A DNA stretch of 10,709 bases from Methanosphaera sp. (GTDB lineage: Archaea; Methanobacteriota; Methanobacteria; Methanobacteriales; Methanobacteriaceae): assembly GCA_021199865.1 (NCBI GenBank), contig JAJQHG010000131.1:1-10709 (forward strand), in the 5' to 3' direction. Of this stretch, positions 6,580-10,709 are shown in pieces. The notes beneath the pieces were generated by a model that searched no databases, had not been told where the DNA came from, and saw only the letters and a program-made list of their open reading frames with translations. The translations under genes and the position numbers were made by a program. The number at the start of each line of letters is the position of its first letter. Within the stretch, counting starts at the first letter, position 1.

Positions 6580-7980
6580 ATGGTAAAAGTATCAATTGTA
6601 ATTCCCGTATATAATGTAGAAAATTATCTACGAGAATGCTTAGATAGTGTCGTAAATCAGACATTAACAGATATAGAGATTATCTGTATAAATGATGGAT
6701 CACCAGATAATTCCCTTGAAATTCTAGAGGAGTATGCTAAACGTGATGATAGAATAACAGTGATTGATCAAGAAAATGGTGGTCATGCTGTAGCAACTAA
6801 TAGAGGTATAGAGTTAGCTAAGGGTGAATACCTATACTTAATGGATTCAGATGATATTGTAGAGTTAAATACTCTTGAATTAACATATAATAGAGCTCAA
6901 GAGAAGAATGTTGACTTTGTAATGTTTAAGGCAATAAACTATGATTATCCAACAGACACCTACTATGAAACTGAAGTATACTCAATGAATAAAATATATG
7001 AAAAAGTAGGTGATGACGTATTTGACTACCATGATATTGGTAATCTAATGTTTGAGGCAAGTGTTACACCATGGAGTAAGCTCTATAGACGAGACTTTGT
7101 AATGAAGAATAATATACGTTTCCCTGAGGGATTAATCTTTGAGGATAATGTATTCTTCTATAAGGCACTCCTTAGTGCTAAGAGAATCTGTTTTATTGAT
7201 GAATTTCTTTTCATCAGAAGATGGTATTCTAATTCATCCACTACAGCTGGAGACCTAAGATTTCTTAACTCCCTAGATGTATATAACCTGATGTTTGATG
7301 TATTCAAGCAATATGATGAATACGATAATTATAAAAATATATTATTAAATAGAAAGATATCTACTGCTATAATGCGTTATAATAAGATCAAACCAGAATT
7401 TAAGGATACATTCTTTAATGAGATGAAGAAAAACTTTATTGAAACAATATTCAATGATCCAATAGCCTATAGAGATTTCATGAAGCTAGCAGATTACAGG
7501 TATAAGAAAATGTTTGAACAAGTATTAATATCTGATAACTGCTATGAATTTGATAGTCTAAGAAAGATATATGATACAGCAATGAGTAATGCTGATTATA
7601 AGAAACGTGAGCTAAAACGCATAGTAAATCATGAGTTTGAGAATCTAGGTAAAATTGATAAGAAGTATAAACAATCATATTATTCATCCATGAAGCAGGC
7701 ATTTACTGATATATTAATGGATAGTGAGACATACTTTGATTTTATGACTCATCAGACATATAAGAATAGGAAGAGAATAGAACGTATGATTATAGCAGAT
7801 AACTATGATCAATGGTTACTTCTAAATAAGATTTATGATGAGAAGATGTTTGTAGATAATTCTCCAAAGATGCTTGAGAACACAGATGATAAGTTAGAAG
7901 AAGCAAAGAAGACTAATGATGAACTATTAAACTCTAATAGTTGGAAGCTAGTAAGTGCTATTAAGAAAATTACTGGATAA
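6580..7980 (+). CDS. Family 2 glycosyltransferase with duplicated helical module and S-N-S-W-K tail
   Basis: This 466-residue protein has a GT-A domain at about 1-225. Motifs are V-S-I-V-I-P-V-Y-N (4-12), I-N-D-G-S-P-D-N-S (37-45), M-D-S-D-D (88-92), the acceptor region P-W-S-K-L-Y-R-R (164-171), F-E-D-N-V-F-F (187-193) and R-R-W-Y-S-N-S-S-T-T (213-222). These match transferases that build capsule- or teichoic-type surface polymers. The C-terminal half holds two tandem helical copies (278-335 and 367-423), each ending in L-x-K-I-Y-D. A short charged helix and N-S-N-S-W455-K-L-V follow. The N-terminus is nearly identical in pattern to that of the preceding gene, which suggests duplication within the operon. 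No transmembrane segment is seen. Donor and acceptor are unknown. Confidence 0.88.
   Translation: MVKVSIVIPVYNVENYLRECLDSVVNQTLTDIEIICINDGSPDNSLEILEEYAKRDDRITVIDQENGGHAVATNRGIELAKGEYLYLMDSDDIVELNTLELTYNRAQEKNVDFVMFKAINYDYPTDTYYETEVYSMNKIYEKVGDDVFDYHDIGNLMFEASVTPWSKLYRRDFVMKNNIRFPEGLIFEDNVFFYKALLSAKRICFIDEFLFIRRWYSNSSTTAGDLRFLNSLDVYNLMFDVFKQYDEYDNYKNILLNRKISTAIMRYNKIKPEFKDTFFNEMKKNFIETIFNDPIAYRDFMKLADYRYKKMFEQVLISDNCYEFDSLRKIYDTAMSNADYKKRELKRIVNHEFENLGKIDKKYKQSYYSSMKQAFTDILMDSETYFDFMTHQTYKNRKRIERMIIADNYDQWLLLNKIYDEKMFVDNSPKMLENTDDKLEEAKKTNDELLNSNSWKLVSAIKKITG
7411..7848 (+). repeat. Tandem protein-level duplication in the third glycosyltransferase
   Basis: Residues 278-335 (bases 7411-7584) and 367-423 (7678-7848) align with a single one-residue gap. 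Shared positions include an aromatic pair then M-K at the start, F-x-x-x-I/L, Y-x-D-F-M, E-x-x-I/L-I-x-D-N, and L-x-K-I-Y-D-x-x-M at the end. The copies are joined by a 31-residue Lys-rich linker. The DNA copies have diverged, so this is an old duplication and not a recent slippage repeat. Confidence 0.7.
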
Positions 7981-8001
7981 GAATTATTTAATCTCCTACT
8001 T

Positions 8002-8015
8002 TTATTATTTTTAAT
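8002..8015 (+). terminator. Weak oligo-T terminator after the glycosyltransferase pair
   Basis: Short T runs (T4 then T5) follow the stop at 7980 within the 59-base gap before ycaO. They may end the glycosyltransferase transcript, but the gap is small and read-through into the next block is possible. I see no clear TATA box for ycaO in the gap itself. Confidence 0.3.
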
Positions 8016-8039
8016 TAGAAAACTTATTTTAGGGATAAT

Positions 8040-9230
8040 ATGTTAAATGAATCACCAATAAAGTATAAGAAATCTACGCATAGAACTAGTGATCCTAGTG
8101 ATACATTAGAGAAGATCTCCAAGATAACTAGTGATATAGGATTAACTAGAACATCTAATATTACACATCTGGATAGACTAAAAATACCTGTGTATACATC
8201 TATTAGGCCACTAGCCCCAGAGGGTGCTGTTAGTGTATATGCTGGTAAGGGTCCAAATGATATTCATGCTAAGGTATCATCTATTATGGAGGCTGTTGAG
8301 AGATACAGTGCAGAGATGGATGGTAGTGAAGAGTTAGTTACTAAGAAGTATGATCCAACAGATTGTCTTGATCCAGAGACACTGATACTTCCAAAGAATA
8401 GTTATAATGATGAAGAAATTGAATGGGTGAAGGGTTATTCTATTAAAACAGGAAAAGAAGTATTAATACCTGCTAATAGTGTGTATCACCCATATAATAG
8501 TGAGAATATTCATCATATACACTTGTCTAATACTAATGGTTTAGCATCAGGTAATACTTTAGAGGAAGCTATATTTCATGGTTTAATGGAAGTAGTTGAG
8601 CGTGACTCATGGAGCATATTTGAAGCACTAAGAGAGGATAAGAGGGAAGTTATATGTGATAATGCATCTAATGAGTATATTCAGGAGTTACTTGATAAGT
8701 TTAGTGATGCTAATGTTTATATTAAGTTATTAGACTTAACTAGTGATAATGGTATACCTACAATTGGTGCTGTTAGTGAAGATTTATCACTTAAAGATCC
8801 TGCATTATTAACTCTTGGTATTGGTACACATCTAGATCCATCAATTGCTGTTATACGTGCTATTAGTGAAGTGGCTCAAAGTAGGGCAACCCAAATTCAT
8901 GGAACACGTGAGGATACAACTCGTGCAAATCTATTAAGAGATACTGGTTATGAAAGAATGAAACGTATAAATAAGCACTGGTTTAGAGAAAATAGTGAAA
9001 AAGTTAATATTGAGGATATTCCTAATCAGTCAAAGGATAACTTCAGGGATGATATTAATTTAACACTCCAATTACTCGAGAAGTCTGGTGTTAGTGATGC
9101 ATACTATGTTGATTTAACTAGATCTATCAATATACCTGTGGTACGTGTTATTATTCCAGGAATGGAGTTATTCTCTGTTGATTCCTCACGTGTAGGTAAA
9201 AGGTTAATACCAGATAATTTAATATTATAG
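8040..9230 (+). CDS. ycaO: YcaO-type McrA-glycine thioamidation protein (methanogenesis marker 1 type)
   Basis: This 396-residue cytoplasmic enzyme should use ATP to activate a backbone amide in the McrA subunit of methyl-coenzyme M reductase, so that a glycine becomes thioglycine near the active site. The N-terminal K-S-T-H-R-T-S-D-P-S-D-T-L (11-23) resembles the start of methanogen marker 1 proteins. YcaO ATP-binding signatures are visible: S81-I-M-E-A-V-E-R88, then N-G-L-A-S-G-N-T-L-E-E-A (166-177) running into E184-V-V-E-R-D-S-W191, and E277-V-A-Q-S-R282. The C-terminus lacks the proline-rich tail of bacterial azoline YcaOs. The usual partner TfuA is not in this window. The start ATG follows AGGGAT. 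It heads a compact run with pth2 seven bases downstream. The family is certain; the McrA substrate is inferred from subgroup and organism. Confidence 0.87.
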   Translation: MLNESPIKYKKSTHRTSDPSDTLEKISKITSDIGLTRTSNITHLDRLKIPVYTSIRPLAPEGAVSVYAGKGPNDIHAKVSSIMEAVERYSAEMDGSEELVTKKYDPTDCLDPETLILPKNSYNDEEIEWVKGYSIKTGKEVLIPANSVYHPYNSENIHHIHLSNTNGLASGNTLEEAIFHGLMEVVERDSWSIFEALREDKREVICDNASNEYIQELLDKFSDANVYIKLLDLTSDNGIPTIGAVSEDLSLKDPALLTLGIGTHLDPSIAVIRAISEVAQSRATQIHGTREDTTRANLLRDTGYERMKRINKHWFRENSEKVNIEDIPNQSKDNFRDDINLTLQLLEKSGVSDAYYVDLTRSINIPVVRVIIPGMELFSVDSSRVGKRLIPDNLIL

Positions 9231-9237
9231 GGATAAT

Positions 9238-9576
9238 ATGAAGCAGGTTATTATTGTAAGAACAGATCTTAAGATGGGTAAGGGTAAGATTGCAGCACAG
9301 GCGTGTCATGCAGCCATATCCTGTTATAAGAGGTCCAATAAGAGTGATATTTCTAAGTGGGAATTATCTGGTTCAAAGAAGGTTGTGCTAAAAGTTCCAA
9401 CAGAACAGGATTTACTAGAATTAAATACTATTGCTAAGTCTGAAGGCTTAGTATCTAGTATTATTACTGATGCTGGACATACACAGATTGAGCCATGCAC
9501 AAGAACCTGTATTGGTATAGGACCAGCAGAGGATGAAGTAATTGATAAGATAACAGGTCATCTAAAACTCTTATAG
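9238..9576 (+). CDS. pth2: Archaeal/eukaryotic-type peptidyl-tRNA hydrolase (Pth2)
   Basis: This 112-residue enzyme cleaves the ester bond of peptidyl-tRNA released from stalled ribosomes and so recycles tRNA. The length is typical for the archaeal family. Family motifs are R-T-D-L-K-M-G-K-G-K-I-A-A-Q-A-C-H-A-A (8-26), the V-V-L-K-V-P segment (49-54) and D-A-G-H-T-Q-I-E-P-C-T-R-T-C-I-G-I-G-P (78-96). The last of these holds the conserved Asp78 and Thr residues of the active site. The start ATG is seven bases after the ycaO stop, and its AGGGAT ribosome site begins in that stop codon. The string AGGGATAATATG is identical before ycaO and pth2. A ten-base gap leads to the kinase gene, so these are one operon. 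Confidence 0.95.
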   Translation: MKQVIIVRTDLKMGKGKIAAQACHAAISCYKRSNKSDISKWELSGSKKVVLKVPTEQDLLELNTIAKSEGLVSSIITDAGHTQIEPCTRTCIGIGPAEDEVIDKITGHLKLL

Positions 9577-9586
9577 GAGAATTCTT

Positions 9587-10243
9587 ATGTATGTTATTAA
9601 GATTGGTGGTAGCTTATATCCTGATTATGTTGATGATATAATAGATGTTTTAGATGAAATTCCAGAGAAAGTCGTGCTAGTTAATGGTGGAGGCATGCTA
9701 GCTAACCAGGTACGTGAGCTTGATAATAAGGTTCATTATAGTATGGATACTAATCACTGGATGGCTATTATGTGTATGGATATTATTGCAACACTAATTG
9801 CTGATAGGCATGATAACATTGTATTAGTTGATAAGTTTGAGGATATTAGTTGTGTGCATAGGGATAATAAGATACCATTAATGTTAACATATGATTTACT
9901 TAGAGAGTATGACCCACTAATTCATTCATGGGAGGTTACTAGTGATTCTATTGCATGTTGGATTTGTAGTATGTTAAATGCTAAATTATTAATATTAACA
10001 AATGTAAATGGTATATATAATGGTGACATTTGCAACCCAAACAAAAAACTTATTAAGAATATAAGTGCTAGCGAACTATTAATTTTTGAAGAAACTTCAG
10101 TAGATAAATGTTTACCAAAATTATTAATTAAATATAATTTAGACTGTTTTGTGTTAAATGGTAAGTATCCTGAGAGGCTACTTGCTCTAACAAGCAGTGA
10201 TTCTAATAATAACAGTTTATATACATATATAGGAGGAAAATAG
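9587..10243 (+). CDS. mfnE: Amino acid kinase-family protein, probable MfnE (methanofuran biosynthesis kinase)
   Basis: This 218-residue protein of the aspartate/glutamate/uridylate kinase fold starts directly with the phosphate-binding K5-I-G-G-S9. It continues with a glycine loop N-G-G-G (33-36), a helical segment with H-W-M-A-I-M-C-M (57-64), W-E-V-T-S-D-S-I-A (115-123) and T-N-V-N-G-I-Y (138-144). The last is a variant of the family's T-D-V-D-G-I-Y. Size and N-terminus match the archaeal subgroup that includes MfnE, which phosphorylates 5-(aminomethyl)-3-furanmethanol phosphate to its diphosphate before coupling to glutamyl-tyramine in methanofuran synthesis. The MfnE assignment is by recalled family resemblance and methanogen context; another small-molecule kinase is possible. 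A GGAGA ribosome site (9576-9580) precedes the ATG. The kinase stop is one base from the next start codon. Confidence 0.65.
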   Translation: MYVIKIGGSLYPDYVDDIIDVLDEIPEKVVLVNGGGMLANQVRELDNKVHYSMDTNHWMAIMCMDIIATLIADRHDNIVLVDKFEDISCVHRDNKIPLMLTYDLLREYDPLIHSWEVTSDSIACWICSMLNAKLLILTNVNGIYNGDICNPNKKLIKNISASELLIFEETSVDKCLPKLLIKYNLDCFVLNGKYPERLLALTSSDSNNNSLYTYIGGK

Positions 10244-10244
10244 T

Positions 10245-10409
10245 ATGGCAGAGAAGATGATTTGTACTTCATGTAAACAAGAAATTTCACCAATAGATGA
10301 ATACGTAAAATTCCATTGCCCAGAGTGTGATGGAGTAATTTATAGATGTCCTAAGTGCAGAACTTTTGGACATGAATACACATGTGAATGTGGATTTAAA
10401 GGACCATAA
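10245..10409 (+). CDS. Small zinc-ribbon protein (COG2888/DUF1610-type, translation-associated)
   Basis: This is a 54-residue gene. Four cysteine pairs are visible: C7-x-x-C10, C25-P-E-C28, C35-P-K-C38 and C47-x-C49, enough to bind two zinc ions. The pattern (F-H-C-P-E-C, then Y-R-C-P-K-C-R, ending in C-x-C-G-F-K-G-P) matches the short archaeal zinc-ribbon family annotated as a predicted RNA-binding protein with a role in translation. A strong AGGAGGA ribosome site (10231-10237) overlaps the end of the kinase gene and lies seven bases before the ATG. The next gene encodes aEF-1beta, a pairing I recall as common in archaea, which supports a translation link. The molecular function is not established. 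Confidence 0.88.
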   Translation: MAEKMICTSCKQEISPIDEYVKFHCPECDGVIYRCPKCRTFGHEYTCECGFKGP

Positions 10410-10418
10410 AATTATTTT

Positions 10419-10423
10419 GGAGG
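10419..10423 (+). promoter_or_regulatory. Ribosome binding site fixing the aEF-1beta start
   Basis: GGAGG lies seven bases before ATG at 10431. An in-frame TTG at 10425 would add two residues but sits only one base after this site, too close for initiation. The ATG start also gives the usual M-G-D-V N-terminus of the family. Confidence 0.7.
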
Positions 10424-10430
10424 ATTGAAT

Positions 10431-10697
10431 ATGGGAGATGTAGCAAGTATAATAAAAGTTATGCCTGAGAGTCCTGAGGTTGACCTAGAAGCTTTAAAAG
10501 AGAGTATTAAGAATGTTATTGAAGGAGATGCATTCGAGAGAATAGAGGAAGACCCTATAGGATTTGGTTTAGTTGCACTAAACGTCACAGTTGTTGTTGA
10601 TGATGGTGAAGGTGGAACAGAGCCTATCGAGGCAGCTATCGCTGATCTTGATGAAGTTCAGAATGTAGAAGTAATTGATGTAAGAAGATTAATGTAA
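10431..10697 (+). CDS. ef1b: Archaeal elongation factor 1-beta (aEF-1beta), EF-1A nucleotide exchange factor
   Basis: This 88-residue protein is the guanine nucleotide exchange factor that reloads EF-1A with GTP during translation elongation. It is full length for the archaeal family and corresponds to the C-terminal catalytic domain of eukaryotic EF-1beta. Recognisable blocks are I-K-V-M-P-E-S-P-E-V-D-L (8-19), E-E-D-P-I-G-F-G-L-V-A-L-N-V (39-52), V-V-V-D-D-G-E-G-G-T-E (54-64) and the terminal V-E-V-I-D-V-R-R-L-M (79-88). It follows the zinc-ribbon gene by 21 bases and has its own strong GGAGG site. That site probably lifts its expression within the operon, since this is an abundant translation factor. 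Only 12 bases follow its stop, so the downstream gene is unknown. Confidence 0.96.
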   Translation: MGDVASIIKVMPESPEVDLEALKESIKNVIEGDAFERIEEDPIGFGLVALNVTVVVDDGEGGTEPIEAAIADLDEVQNVEVIDVRRLM

Positions 10698-10709
10698 ATA
10701 CTTTTACAT

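Noticed and set aside
7478..7702. Minus-strand open frame of 74 codons
   Set aside because: It is inside the third glycosyltransferase, over the repeat module, with Tyr/His/Ser-rich shadow composition and no ribosome site.
9922..10293. Minus-strand open frame of 123 codons
   Set aside because: It overlaps the kinase and zinc-ribbon genes, both of which have motifs and ribosome sites. The hydrophobic look comes from AT-rich antisense codons.
1..10709. Mobile elements, CRISPR arrays, tRNA or rRNA genes
   Set aside because: No transposase, integrase, regularly spaced repeats, terminal inverted repeats, tRNA cloverleaf signatures or G/C-rich RNA islands were seen in a read of both strands.

Overview
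The window looks like a stretch of chromosome from a very AT-rich methanogenic archaeon of the order Methanobacteriales, most like Methanosphaera. The grounds are: a YcaO protein of the McrA-glycine thioamidation type, a probable methanofuran-pathway kinase (MfnE), archaeal translation proteins (Pth2, aEF-1beta, a small COG2888-type zinc ribbon), an archaeal class III prepilin with a TadC/GspF-like platform protein, ribosome binding sites of the GGTGAT and GGAGG type, a TTTATATA promoter box and oligo-T terminators. The genus is an inference from composition and gene content, because no search could be run.

Layout. 35-760 (+) encodes a free-standing tRNA-binding OB-fold protein. 798-1965 (-) is a two-gene unit: an F-type membrane platform protein followed four bases later by a 66-residue class III signal peptide (pilin-like) protein. 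2103-3107 (-) is an M24 Xaa-Pro peptidase, divergent from a minimal site-2 (M50) membrane protease at 3299-3922 (+). Three family 2 glycosyltransferases follow on the plus strand: 4087-5079 with its own promoter and a TTG start, then 5321-6565 and 6580-7980 as a tight pair. From 8040 to the end runs a compact run of five genes: ycaO, pth2, mfnE-like kinase, a 54-residue zinc-ribbon protein, and the aEF-1beta gene.

How the genes relate. The last block joins protein-synthesis functions (peptidyl-tRNA recycling, EF-1A nucleotide exchange, a zinc-ribbon protein) to methanogenesis functions (thioamidation of methyl-coenzyme M reductase, methanofuran synthesis). The glycosyltransferase block probably decorates cell-surface or extracellular glycans. 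The second and third transferases share a C-terminal architecture: a helical repeat module (one copy in the first, two in the second), a coiled-coil stretch and a terminal S-N-x-W-K motif. This is the least explained structure in the window.

No tRNA or rRNA gene, CRISPR array, insertion sequence or phage gene was seen. All gaps between genes are under 300 bases and are described where they hold a promoter or terminator. No wholly new system is evident. The best leads are the shared glycosyltransferase tail module, the orphan F-platform/pilin pair, and the methanogenesis-translation operon.
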